Below, piece after piece: positions 1-7,863 of a stretch of 19,712 nt of DNA. The notes beneath the pieces are model-generated. The model saw only the letters and a list, made by a program, of their open reading frames with translations, ran no database searches and was not told where the DNA came from. The translations under genes were made by a program, and so were the position numbers. Source of the stretch: Rhodospirillales bacterium. Its GTDB lineage: Bacteria > Pseudomonadota > Alphaproteobacteria > QKFK01 > SZUA-500. The number at the start of each line of letters is the position of its first letter. Position 1 is the stretch's first letter. The stretch lies in contig QKFK01000048.1 of assembly GCA_003252195.1 (NCBI GenBank), positions 1-19,712 of the forward strand, written 5' to 3'.

Positions 1-336
1 ACCACCAACCGCCAAAAAGCAGTTAAAAAAATTGCTCCAATGTGTGATGCAATTATGGTGCTCGGCTCACCCAAATCATCTAACTCAAAAAGATTAGTAG
101 AAGTTGCAGCTAATGCAGGTTGCCCAGAAGCATATTTAATTAAGCGCGCAAACGATATAAATTGGCAAGACATTCGCAATATTAAAACACTGGGAATTAC
201 CGCAGGAGCATCTGCACCAGAGATTTTAATCAGCGAAGTAATAGAAGAAGCTAAAAAACATTTCTCATTAGAAATTGAAGAAATAATTGAAAGCGAAGAA
301 AAAACTATTTTCAAATTACCCGAAGAGCTTTTATAG
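1..336 (+). CDS. ispH: 4-hydroxy-3-methylbut-2-enyl diphosphate reductase, C-terminal part (5' end outside window)
   Basis: The reading frame is open from base 1 and matches the C-terminal third of IspH (LytB), the Fe-S enzyme that makes IPP and DMAPP in the last step of the MEP isoprenoid pathway. Visible family motifs are TTNRQ at the window edge, the SSNS substrate-binding motif near 79-90, and TAGASAP near 196-216, whose Ser also contacts the diphosphate in known structures. The Cys in IAPMCDA aligns poorly with the cluster ligands, and the cluster cysteines expected upstream lie outside the window. An ATG at 40 is internal, not the start, because family sequence continues upstream of it. 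It is the first gene of a (+) run; the next gene begins 26 bp after its stop, so co-transcription is likely. Confidence 0.95.
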   Translation, partial: TTNRQKAVKKIAPMCDAIMVLGSPKSSNSKRLVEVAANAGCPEAYLIKRANDINWQDIRNIKTLGITAGASAPEILISEVIEEAKKHFSLEIEEIIESEEKTIFKLPEELL

Positions 337-362
337 TAAAAGTAAATCAAAGGGGATTAATC

Positions 363-1448
363 ATGGGTCGTGCTGCAGATATTTTTAAAAAACTAGTTTC
401 AAAAGGCGAGCAAGCCATTGATGAGTTTATATACGACCGTCAAACCGAAGAGCTTTTTTTAGATTTCAAAAGAGCTAACAGCGATGGTAATTATAATTAT
501 AATTCCTTACACAAAGACGATAGAAAAAACCTATCTAAAGCAATTTCTGGCTTTGGCAATTCTGAGGGTGGGGTTCTCGTCTGGGGGGTTGATTGTTCCA
601 GAGATTTAGAAGATGGTGACGTTGCTAAGGCTAAGAAAAAAGTATTCAACGTAAGACGTTATTTAAGCTGGCTTGAAAGCGCTGTTTCTGGTTGCACCAT
701 TCCTCCTCATAAAGGTGTAGTAAACCAAATAATCCATGAAGATGAAGATGGCAATGGATATATTGCAACCTTTATCCCAAACAGTGACTTTGCCCCACAT
801 ATGGCGGCTAATAACATTTATTATATTCGTTCAGGTTCAAGCACATTGCCTGTGCCACACTCTGTGTTATCTGGTATGTTCGGCAAAAGACCACAACCAA
901 ATCTCACCCTAGAATTTGCCGATAAAAGCATTGAGATTTGCAATAACATTGACCCTTCCATGGCATCTGGACGCAATATTGAGAGCTTGCCTGATAAATA
1001 TGTAGCGATTAAATTTGCGGTACAGGCCCAAAACAATTCTAACGCCATTGCTCGCGAGTTATTTTTTACCTGCAACAACAAAACTAAGGGCGGAGCAAAT
1101 TGTATTCTTCGTTTTTATAACTTTGGCGCAATGGAAGCAATGCAGGGAGTTAAAGGCCATATCAGCCTTATATCAAAACCAGAAATGCGCATTCCCCCAG
1201 GTGGACAGCTAAATTTTACTAATGTTGAGCTAATTATCACCCCTCCTGTAACAGATGATTTCCAGATTGAAGGTGTGATTGGTGCAGATAATTCCATTCC
1301 AAAGAGTTTTAAATTATTTATAGCTGGTGATGATTTACGAAAAATTATGGAAGATTCCTTTACAATGTCTGGAATGGGCGAATTTAGCGAAAGCCAAAAA
1401 GAATATTTTATAAATAAGTTTTTCAAAAAACTTGAGATGACAAAATAA
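363..1448 (+). CDS. AlbA_2/Schlafen-type putative DNA- or ATP-binding protein
   Basis: This 361-residue protein has an AlbA_2 (Schlafen-like, formerly divergent AAA_4) domain in residues 25-170: an EELFLDFK strand, the FGNSEGGVLVWGVD core (residues 64-77), and a later IYYIRSGSSTLPVPH strand (152-166). Proteins with this domain are often annotated as transcriptional regulators or ATP-binding proteins and some bind nucleic acid; the role of this one is unknown. Residues 180-361 look like a beta-rich domain that I do not recognise. There is no signal peptide or membrane segment. The ATG at 363 follows an AGGGG element. The gene sits 26 bp after ispH and 11 bp before thrB, splitting a gene pair that is usually adjacent in alphaproteobacteria, so it looks like an insertion into a housekeeping operon. 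Its base composition resembles that of its neighbours. Confidence 0.8.
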   Translation: MGRAADIFKKLVSKGEQAIDEFIYDRQTEELFLDFKRANSDGNYNYNSLHKDDRKNLSKAISGFGNSEGGVLVWGVDCSRDLEDGDVAKAKKKVFNVRRYLSWLESAVSGCTIPPHKGVVNQIIHEDEDGNGYIATFIPNSDFAPHMAANNIYYIRSGSSTLPVPHSVLSGMFGKRPQPNLTLEFADKSIEICNNIDPSMASGRNIESLPDKYVAIKFAVQAQNNSNAIARELFFTCNNKTKGGANCILRFYNFGAMEAMQGVKGHISLISKPEMRIPPGGQLNFTNVELIITPPVTDDFQIEGVIGADNSIPKSFKLFIAGDDLRKIMEDSFTMSGMGEFSESQKEYFINKFFKKLEMTK

Positions 1449-1459
1449 GGACAATTTTT

Positions 1460-2422
1460 ATGGCGGTATATACCAAAGTTCCTGAAGATGAGCTAAAAAA
1501 AATCTTGAGCAAATATGATATCGGCGACACAGTTTTCTTCAAAGGAATTGCAGAAGGCGTGGAAAACTCAAACTACCTTTTACAAACCAGCCGAGACAAC
1601 TTTATTTTTACCATATATGAAAAACGTGTAAACACAGATGACTTGCCTTATTTTTTAGAGTTAATGAACCACCTTTCACAAAAAGGTATCGCCTGCCCTA
1701 CTCCAATAGCTAATAAAAAGGGTGAATATCTAGGGAAGATTGAAGGCAAGCCTTTTGCAATCACTAGCTTTTTAAAAGGATTATCTTGCCGCAAAATTAG
1801 ATTAGAACATTGTGCAGACTTAGGCCGCAAAATGGCTGAAATGCATGTTGCAGGGTTAGATTTTGGCATGAGCAGACCAAACTCATTATCTGTTGATTCA
1901 TGGAGACCTTTATTTGAGCTATCTGCCAATAGAGCTAACGAAATAAGAGATGGGCTAGCCGAAGAAATTGATAGAGAATTATCTTCCATTGAAAAAGAGT
2001 GGCCCGATGATTTGCCTAAAGGCGTAATCCATGCAGACATGTTTCCTGATAATGTGTTTTTCTTAGACAATAAATGTTCGGGGATTATTGACTTTTATTT
2101 CGCATGTAATGACTTCTTAGCCTATGAAATTGCTGTATGCTTAAATGCATGGTGTTTTGAAGATGGCACTTCATTTAACACCACTAAAGCACGCCGTATA
2201 TTGGCAAATTATAACAAAGTTAGAAAATTATCTGACGAAGAAATCAGACATATTCCAACCTTAGCCAGAGGTAGTGCTATGCGCTTTTTACTAACTCGTC
2301 TTTATGATTGGCTTAACACACCTCAAGATGCTTTAGTAAAACCCAAGGACCCTCTTGAATATTTAACCAAGCTACGTTTTCATAAAGGCGTAAGCACTTC
2401 TGGATCATATGGAATTTATTGA
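1460..2422 (+). CDS. thrB: Homoserine kinase, type II (APH fold)
   Basis: ThrB phosphorylates homoserine to O-phosphohomoserine with ATP, the step before threonine synthase. This 320-residue protein is the aminoglycoside-phosphotransferase-fold form used by alphaproteobacteria and pseudomonads, not the GHMP form of E. coli. The catalytic loop is HADMFPDN (His191, Asp193, Asn198), followed by the metal-binding IDFYFACND (Asp211). The N-terminal EGVENSNYLL segment (about 32-41) corresponds to the nucleotide-binding lobe. Length is normal for the family. The ATG at 1460 follows AAGGAC. The stop overlaps the rnhA start in a TGATG junction, suggesting translational coupling. The asd gene of the same aspartate pathway lies further along on the other strand. 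Confidence 0.95.
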   Translation: MAVYTKVPEDELKKILSKYDIGDTVFFKGIAEGVENSNYLLQTSRDNFIFTIYEKRVNTDDLPYFLELMNHLSQKGIACPTPIANKKGEYLGKIEGKPFAITSFLKGLSCRKIRLEHCADLGRKMAEMHVAGLDFGMSRPNSLSVDSWRPLFELSANRANEIRDGLAEEIDRELSSIEKEWPDDLPKGVIHADMFPDNVFFLDNKCSGIIDFYFACNDFLAYEIAVCLNAWCFEDGTSFNTTKARRILANYNKVRKLSDEEIRHIPTLARGSAMRFLLTRLYDWLNTPQDALVKPKDPLEYLTKLRFHKGVSTSGSYGIY

Positions 2423-2853
2423 TGAGTATAGTTGAGATTTTTACAGATGGGGCATGTTCTGGCAACCCAGGAAAAGGCGGTTGGGGAGCAATATTACGTT
2501 ATAACAAGGTTGAAAAAGAATTGCACGGTGGCGAAATGGAAACCACTAATAATCGCATGGAACTAACTGCCGTGATTGAGGCTCTCAACAATCTTAAAAG
2601 ACCATGCGAAATTAACCTTTATACCGACAGCAAATATGTTATGGAAGGCGCGACAAAGTGGCTCGATGGCTGGAAAGATAAAAACTGGCGCACTGCAGGT
2701 AAAAAAGATGTAAAAAACGTAGATTTATGGCAAAAGCTTGATGAAGCCATGAACCGTCATAAAATAAACTGGAATTGGGTTAAGGGACATAATGGTCACC
2801 CTGAAAATGAACGTGCCGATGAATTAGCCCGAAGCGGAATTGCAGAATTATAA
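2422..2853 (+). CDS. rnhA: Ribonuclease HI
   Basis: RNase HI cleaves the RNA strand of RNA-DNA hybrids, removing primers and R-loops in the cytoplasm. The 143-residue protein keeps the full metal-binding active site: Asp9 in FTDGACSGNPG, Glu47 in NNRMELTA, Asp69 in YTDSKYV and Asp133 in ERADELA, plus the catalytic His123 in KGHNGH. The basic protrusion (KWLDGWKDKNWRTAGKK, about 79-95) is present as in E. coli. The ATG at 2422 overlaps the thrB stop; a TTG one codon earlier is possible but less likely. It appears to be the last gene of the run. No convincing terminator hairpin follows. Confidence 0.97.
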   Translation: MSIVEIFTDGACSGNPGKGGWGAILRYNKVEKELHGGEMETTNNRMELTAVIEALNNLKRPCEINLYTDSKYVMEGATKWLDGWKDKNWRTAGKKDVKNVDLWQKLDEAMNRHKINWNWVKGHNGHPENERADELARSGIAEL

Positions 2854-2951
2854 ATCCTAAAAAATGTAGTATTAGTTTTATTCATAGCTTATGGACAATT
2901 TGGTTATAGATATCTACTTGAGAGGCGCGCTTAAAAGATTTTTTTAGGATT
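2853..2951. repeat. Pair of perfect 12-bp inverted repeats after rnhA
   Basis: AATCCTAAAAAA at 2853-2864 is the exact reverse complement of TTTTTTAGGATT at 2940-2951, with 75 bp between. The left arm starts on the last base of the rnhA stop codon. The roughly 200-bp gap to the next gene (2854-3051) holds no other structure or ORF that I can support. It could be a weak long-range terminator or the scar of a small element; chance is possible in such A/T-rich arms. Confidence 0.3.
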
Positions 2952-3051
2952 ATGCCAAGCTAGATATTGTTTATATGCAACATATCCTTACAATTAGCCA
3001 CCCAAATTATAACATACACCTTACAATAAATCGCAACGCAAAAAGATAAAT

Positions 3052-3291
3052 CTAGCGTCTTATAATAGTAGAATTATCATCTTTAATAATAACATCTGAT
3101 TTAATTGGGGTGCTTGCTTTTTGTGCTATAGTTTCAGCAATATCACCTTGATTATTCATAAGCTTTAGCTGCTCCAAAATTTCTTTATTAACAGATAAAA
3201 GATCATTAATTTTGAAATACCAGCAGTTAAATTCTCTGAGCAATATAAAAACAACTGCAACAACAAACAATCCTGCAAACATATTATCCAT
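3052..3291 (-). CDS. Small single-helix membrane protein behind dsbD
   Basis: I do not recognise this protein. It has 79 residues from the chosen start. A hydrophobic helix covers about residues 4-18 (MFAGLFVVAVVFILL), followed by a Trp/Tyr/Phe-rich boundary and a polar, probably helical tail with several Lys. This is the shape of a bitopic membrane protein with a short N-terminus. The ATG at 3291 lies just past the stop codon of the upstream disulfide reductase and has GGAA about 10 bases upstream; a GTG at 3300 would add three residues and overlap that stop, but it leaves almost no room for a ribosome-binding site. The tight arrangement suggests the two genes are translated together, so it may be an accessory subunit, but nothing in its sequence shows a redox function; its only Cys is in the boundary segment. 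Confidence 0.6.
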   Translation of the reverse strand: MDNMFAGLFVVAVVFILLREFNCWYFKINDLLSVNKEILEQLKLMNNQGDIAETIAQKASTPIKSDVIIKDDNSTIIRR

Positions 3292-3292
3292 C

Positions 3293-5980
3293 TTATTCAC
3301 TTTCCTTTGCTGATATTAAGGCATCTCTTAGCTCATCTGCAGATAGCAATTCTGGCAAAGCCCTCCCCTCTGGAACCATTGGGCCAAAGATTGCATAGAA
3401 CGGGATACCTCTTCTACCAAATCTTTCTAAGAATTTTTCAATCTCTGGTGATTTTCTTGTCCAATCTGCCCTCATCGCCATATAATTATCTGATTTTAAC
3501 AAGCCTCTGATTGATGGATTAAAGAACGAAGTTGCCTGATTATATTTACATGTCAAACACCAATCAGCATTCACATCAACTAGAACAACTCGACCTTTAG
3601 ATATTTCATCATTTAGTTTTTGAAGATTAAACGGATACCAAATACCGTCAGGGTCAATAGTTTGCATTTCTTCATCTCTTTGGTTTTGATAAGCTTGTTC
3701 ATACCCTTTTATCTTGTAAGCACTAAAGATAAAGATTATTGAGATTATAGAAACAACCATTATTGCTATAATTTTTTCTATACGAGTTTTATCCTCAAGC
3801 AAGCTATCATCACCCGTAGACAATCTATGCCCAATTATATCACCCACATTTATAAAATTGCGGCGATACCAAACAAGCATTGCAAAGCATATCATTACCA
3901 CCATTCCCAAAGATACGCTTAAAGCATCTATTCCTACTTGAGCTACCAAAATAGCAATCAACCACACCACCGTCAGAAGAAACAACCCTGCCGACACCCT
4001 GCGGAGTTTGATTAACCATGCCCCTGGTGGAGGTACGTTAATCGCTATTTGAGGCAAAGCACAAACGAGTATGTACGGCAGACTTAAACCTAAAGCAATA
4101 GCATTAAAAATAACTATAATTTCTGTAGAGCTTCGGGCTAGAGCAAAGCCAACCGCTGTTCCTAAAAATGGCGCAGTACATGGTGTTGACAATAATGTTG
4201 CAAAAAAACCAGATACCAAGTTGCTTAATATAAATTTGTATTTTGAATTATTAAGCTCAATCTTATTAGATATTTTTTCATAAGTATCTTTAGCAAATGC
4301 TGGAATAGCAAACTCGAAAATACCAAATAAATTACAAGCAAATATAGTAAGCAGAGCTATCATAAACAGCAAGAATAATGGCTCTTGGAATTGAACACCC
4401 CAGCCAACAGCTACGCCTGCTTGTTTTAATATTATAGAAAAAGCAGCCAATCCCCAAAAAGATAAGAATATGCCAACGATAGTATAAAACAACCCCATCC
4501 TTATAGCTTTTTTATTGCCGCCTCCAAATTTAGCAAATGACATAAATTTCATAGCCATAACAGGAAAAACACAAGGCATTAAATTTAACAAAAAGCCCCC
4601 AAATATAGCTATAAAAACCAAACCTATAGTTAGTTTCTCGGCATTTATGTCAAAGACAGACGGCTTTTCTATAAGCACATCAGCTTCTGAGCCCATATTG
4701 TTAATTCTAACCGTTAATTTAAGCTTAGTACCTACCAAACCTTCTTTAGGGATGGTGTTTTTATCAGCCTCTAGCAAAAACCAGAGATCATCACCATTAA
4801 CAGACAAACGAGGAGCTGAGAACTTAATATCTTTATCATTTTCTATAAACAAGTCTGCATTATTGATACGACTATTATAATTAACCTTCACACGCAATGT
4901 AGGAGAACCATCTTCAGATACTAATTTGGTAGTATAAATGCCTTTTATTTTAATTTTTGTAAGTGACCCATCATCTGGAAGAGTTAAACGATGAAGTAGC
5001 ATAAATGAGCTAGCTGATGTTTCATACTGAGTTTCACCAGAAGTAATGAACAAAGATATATCTCCTTTCATTACCTTGCACCCATCATCATTACAAGCTG
5101 CAAACTCCACGCCACCAACAAGATCAAGTGGCTTAGAAACATCTTTGACTATAATTTTCAAAGGAATGGCTATTAAATCCTCATAGCCGATAAAGTCTTT
5201 ATCTCCAGCTTTTAAGCGCTTAGGAACGGGCCACAAAATTTCAGCACTCTCAAGATTTTCTGATTTACTCCAATCTATTTTTAAAGCACCTTCTTCGGCT
5301 CTCCACATAATTTTATAGCCCTTATGCATGCTAAACACCATACTAACGTTAGGGCTTTTATTATTATTGATATCCGATGTATCTGTTAAAAATCTTACAT
5401 TAACTTCTTTATTTCTGAGCCACTTTCCAAAGCCAACCTTTTCACCTAAAAAGCTTCTATCACCATCAAGCCCGACAATCTCACGCCACGATAAATTCTT
5501 AATACTAGCAACAAAACTTTTTATATTCTCAGAGTCAGAACTATCTAACGAAACCATATAGTTCTTAATTTTTTTATTATAATGTCTAGCTAATAAAGAA
5601 AGCCTTTCTAGGAATGTTTGTTCTTCTTTGCTTTGTATTTTTTTATCTGTTGCATCAGTTTTATCAGCCATAGCCTCTTTGAACTCGTCATAATTTCTAA
5701 TAACATAATGACGGGCTTTATAAATCAGAATTGCTTGTTCTGTTTTTTTATACAAATCCTCTTTGCTAATATCAGGATATTGCTCCCTAATTTGATTTTC
5801 TAACTCTTTTCTAACATTTGGGGTGATACCTGCATCTTCTTCAGCCAAAAAACCTAAATATGATGGTATCTCATCTTTATTATCTTGGTTTGTTTGTTCA
5901 AGCTTGTCAGTTGCATTAGCTGGCAATGCTAATATCATAAACAACATAAATAAAATTCTACAAAAAACCAAAATATCCAC
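3293..5980 (-). CDS. dsbD: Thiol:disulfide interchange protein of DsbD/ScsB type
   Basis: This inner-membrane protein is expected to carry electrons from cytoplasmic thioredoxin to periplasmic thiols. Order: signal peptide (1-23, ending near PANA); a charged, helical extension (about 25-165) that I do not recognise; a ScsB/DsbC_N-type periplasmic domain (about 165-440) with the Cys pair 296/301; a multi-helix membrane domain (about 450-705) with the paired cysteines LMPC (470) and STPC (600); one more membrane helix near 737-755; and a C-terminal thioredoxin domain (about 775-895) with WCLTCK (Cys808, Cys811) and a GIP cis-Pro loop. At 895 residues it is longer than typical DsbD or ScsB. The start is uncertain: GTG at 5980 is nearly merged with the AGGG element, and a TTG nine bases downstream has better spacing. 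A small membrane protein gene follows directly. Confidence 0.93.
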   Translation of the reverse strand: MDILVFCRILFMLFMILALPANATDKLEQTNQDNKDEIPSYLGFLAEEDAGITPNVRKELENQIREQYPDISKEDLYKKTEQAILIYKARHYVIRNYDEFKEAMADKTDATDKKIQSKEEQTFLERLSLLARHYNKKIKNYMVSLDSSDSENIKSFVASIKNLSWREIVGLDGDRSFLGEKVGFGKWLRNKEVNVRFLTDTSDINNNKSPNVSMVFSMHKGYKIMWRAEEGALKIDWSKSENLESAEILWPVPKRLKAGDKDFIGYEDLIAIPLKIIVKDVSKPLDLVGGVEFAACNDDGCKVMKGDISLFITSGETQYETSASSFMLLHRLTLPDDGSLTKIKIKGIYTTKLVSEDGSPTLRVKVNYNSRINNADLFIENDKDIKFSAPRLSVNGDDLWFLLEADKNTIPKEGLVGTKLKLTVRINNMGSEADVLIEKPSVFDINAEKLTIGLVFIAIFGGFLLNLMPCVFPVMAMKFMSFAKFGGGNKKAIRMGLFYTIVGIFLSFWGLAAFSIILKQAGVAVGWGVQFQEPLFLLFMIALLTIFACNLFGIFEFAIPAFAKDTYEKISNKIELNNSKYKFILSNLVSGFFATLLSTPCTAPFLGTAVGFALARSSTEIIVIFNAIALGLSLPYILVCALPQIAINVPPPGAWLIKLRRVSAGLFLLTVVWLIAILVAQVGIDALSVSLGMVVMICFAMLVWYRRNFINVGDIIGHRLSTGDDSLLEDKTRIEKIIAIMVVSIISIIFIFSAYKIKGYEQAYQNQRDEEMQTIDPDGIWYPFNLQKLNDEISKGRVVLVDVNADWCLTCKYNQATSFFNPSIRGLLKSDNYMAMRADWTRKSPEIEKFLERFGRRGIPFYAIFGPMVPEGRALPELLSADELRDALISAKESE

Positions 5981-6069
5981 CCTAATCTAAATTTTAGTGT
6001 ATAATAACATTGAATTATGATTAAAATAACAGATATTGAAACATATATAAATACAAAATGAGTGTATAA
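5981..6069. promoter_or_regulatory. Divergent dsbD / yqgE intergenic region
   Basis: These 89 very A/T-rich bases separate two genes that point away from each other, so promoters for both must lie here. A TATAAT hexamer is present at 6000-6005 on the + strand, with no good -35 partner at standard distance. No operator-like palindrome was seen. Confidence 0.35.
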
Positions 6070-6648
6070 ATGGCTATAGAACAGAACGGTGCATATCTTG
6101 TAGGCAAATGCCTAATTGCCACACCATCACTTGACGATAGTGAGTTCAAAAAGTCCGTCATTTACATGTGCAGCCACTCTGACCATGGTGCAATGGGACT
6201 AATTATAAATTTCGAACTTAAAGACATTAACTTTGACACTATATTGTCTCAGCTTAATATTAGCCAATGGTCTGTATCTGCGTCTAAAGACATTATAATT
6301 CACACTGGTGGCCCACTTAATACCAGTAAGGGATTTATCTTGCATTCGACTGATTACACCAGCAAAGATTCTTTACTTGTTGATAGCTCATATGCAGTAA
6401 CTGCTACCGTTGACATTTTAGAACAAATCGCATCTGGTGGTGGACCTAAACATTCTCTTATTGCACTTGGCTATGCTGCTTGGGAAGCAGGACAATTAGA
6501 AAGAGAACTCAAAGATAATTCATGGCTCGTTACAGACGCCAACCCAGAGATTATTTTTAACACTAACGATTCTGATAAATGGGACGCCTCAATTAAAAAT
6601 ATGGGTATTGATTTATCAAAATTGTCTATGCTCTCAGGTAGAGCATAA
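6070..6648 (+). CDS. yqgE: YqgE/AlgH family protein (UPF0301)
   Basis: The 192-residue protein matches the UPF0301 family from end to end. Visible features are the N-terminal YLVGKCLIATPSL strand, the FKKSVIYMCSH segment, the HGAMGLIINFEL signature (about 38-50), the HTGGPLNTSKGFILH segment (about 78-93), and the LALGYAAWEAGQLERE-like block near 135-150. The molecular function of this widespread bacterial family is not settled; the AlgH name comes from a reported link to alginate regulation in Pseudomonas. It has no signal peptide or membrane helix and is probably cytoplasmic. The ATG at 6070 lacks a clear Shine-Dalgarno. It stands alone on the + strand and converges on asd across a shared terminator. 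Confidence 0.93.
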   Translation: MAIEQNGAYLVGKCLIATPSLDDSEFKKSVIYMCSHSDHGAMGLIINFELKDINFDTILSQLNISQWSVSASKDIIIHTGGPLNTSKGFILHSTDYTSKDSLLVDSSYAVTATVDILEQIASGGGPKHSLIALGYAAWEAGQLERELKDNSWLVTDANPEIIFNTNDSDKWDASIKNMGIDLSKLSMLSGRA

Positions 6649-6755
6649 CCTCTACCACACACCAACAGCTTAACAATAAGCCGACACACAAATTCAAGCA
6701 TGTAATTTATGCGTAACAAACAACATTGTTAAATAAACCTAATTCGTCATAAAAC

Positions 6756-6785
6756 AAAAAAGGCAGGTAAAACACCTGCCTTTTT
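6756..6785. terminator. Bidirectional intrinsic terminator between yqgE and asd
   Basis: GGCAGGT at 6762-6768 pairs with ACCTGCC at 6774-6780 over a 5-base AAAAC loop. An A run precedes the stem and a T run follows it, so it can end transcripts from both strands: yqgE from the left, asd from the right. Confidence 0.9.
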
Positions 6786-6802
6786 ATAATTTATTCGCCT
6801 TA

Positions 6803-7822
6803 TTATTTTTTGATATAATTTTTAATCAAAACTTCGGCAATTTGCACAGCGTTTAATGCAGCACCTTTACGGAGATTATCACCAACGCACCAGAAGCTAA
6901 GTCCATTCTTAGTACTTGTGTCTTTACGAAGTCTAGAGATAAACACATTATCTTCACCTGCAATTTCTTCTTGTGTTACATAGCCTTCATCAACATGTTT
7001 ATCAAACACAGAAACACCAGGTGCATTTTCTAACAACTTACGAACTTCATTAATTTCAACTGGCTTAGAAGTCTCAACATTTACATATTCAGAGTGACCA
7101 ATAAACACAGGAACACGAGCACAATTAGCATGAACCTCAATTGCTGAATCCAAAATTTTCTTTGTTTCAACAACCATCTTCCATTCTTCTTTGGTTGAGC
7201 CATCTTCCATAAATACATCAATATGAGGAATTACATTAAATGCTATTTGTTTTGTAAAGCATTCTTTTTCCATTGGGTCGTTAACATATATCGAACGAGT
7301 TTGGTTAAACAATTCATCCATTGCAGATGCTCCCGCACCAGAAACTGATTGGTATGTAGACACAACAACTCTTTTAATTTTATATGCATCGTGGATTGGC
7401 TTTAATGCTACCAACATTTGAATTGTTGAGCAGTTTGGGTTGGCAATAATATTACGTTTTTTATAATCAGCAATAGCCTCTGGATTAACCTCTGGAATAA
7501 CAAGAGGAACATCTGGTTCCATGCGGAATTGTGATGTATTATCAATTACTACACAACCTTGTTCGCCAGCCTTTGGCGCATAAACTTTAGACACAGATGC
7601 ACCAGGAGAGAACAATGCGATATCAGTACCTTTAAAGTTATAATCTTCTAAAGCCTTAACCTTAAGAATTTTATCTTCTCCAAAAGATACCTCTTTACCT
7701 ACAGATTGTTTTGAAGCAAGAGCTACAACTTCATCAGCAGGAAAATTTCTTTCTGCCAATATTTGGAGCATCTCTCTGCCCACATTACCAGTTGCACCAA
7801 CAACAGCTACTTTATATCCCAT
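6803..7822 (-). CDS. asd: Aspartate-semialdehyde dehydrogenase
   Basis: Asd reduces aspartyl phosphate to aspartate semialdehyde with NADPH, the branch point to threonine, methionine, lysine and meso-diaminopimelate. The 339-residue protein has the N-terminal NADP-binding GATGNVG (residues 9-15), the active-site Cys131 in ANPNCST, the substrate-side segment SVSGAGASAMDE (159-170), and the catalytic His243 in RVPVFIGHSEYV. Length is normal. The ATG at 7822 follows AAGGA at good spacing. It lies 41 bp after the LeuB-like gene and is probably co-transcribed with it, and it ends at a shared terminator. All expected catalytic residues are present, in contrast to its upstream neighbour. Confidence 0.97.
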   Translation of the reverse strand: MGYKVAVVGATGNVGREMLQILAERNFPADEVVALASKQSVGKEVSFGEDKILKVKALEDYNFKGTDIALFSPGASVSKVYAPKAGEQGCVVIDNTSQFRMEPDVPLVIPEVNPEAIADYKKRNIIANPNCSTIQMLVALKPIHDAYKIKRVVVSTYQSVSGAGASAMDELFNQTRSIYVNDPMEKECFTKQIAFNVIPHIDVFMEDGSTKEEWKMVVETKKILDSAIEVHANCARVPVFIGHSEYVNVETSKPVEINEVRKLLENAPGVSVFDKHVDEGYVTQEEIAGEDNVFISRLRKDTSTKNGLSFWCVGDNLRKGAALNAVQIAEVLIKNYIKK

Positions 7823-7863
7823 TTTTCTATCCTTGTTAAAATTTAACTAAACTACAAATATTT

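Noticed and set aside
4515..4880. Plus-strand open frame opposite dsbD
   Set aside because: It lies fully inside the well-supported membrane-domain gene on the other strand and has no recognisable motif.
6000..6005. TATAAT upstream of yqgE as a firm promoter
   Set aside because: No -35 element at standard distance and the region is very A/T-rich, so it is only listed as part of a regulatory region.
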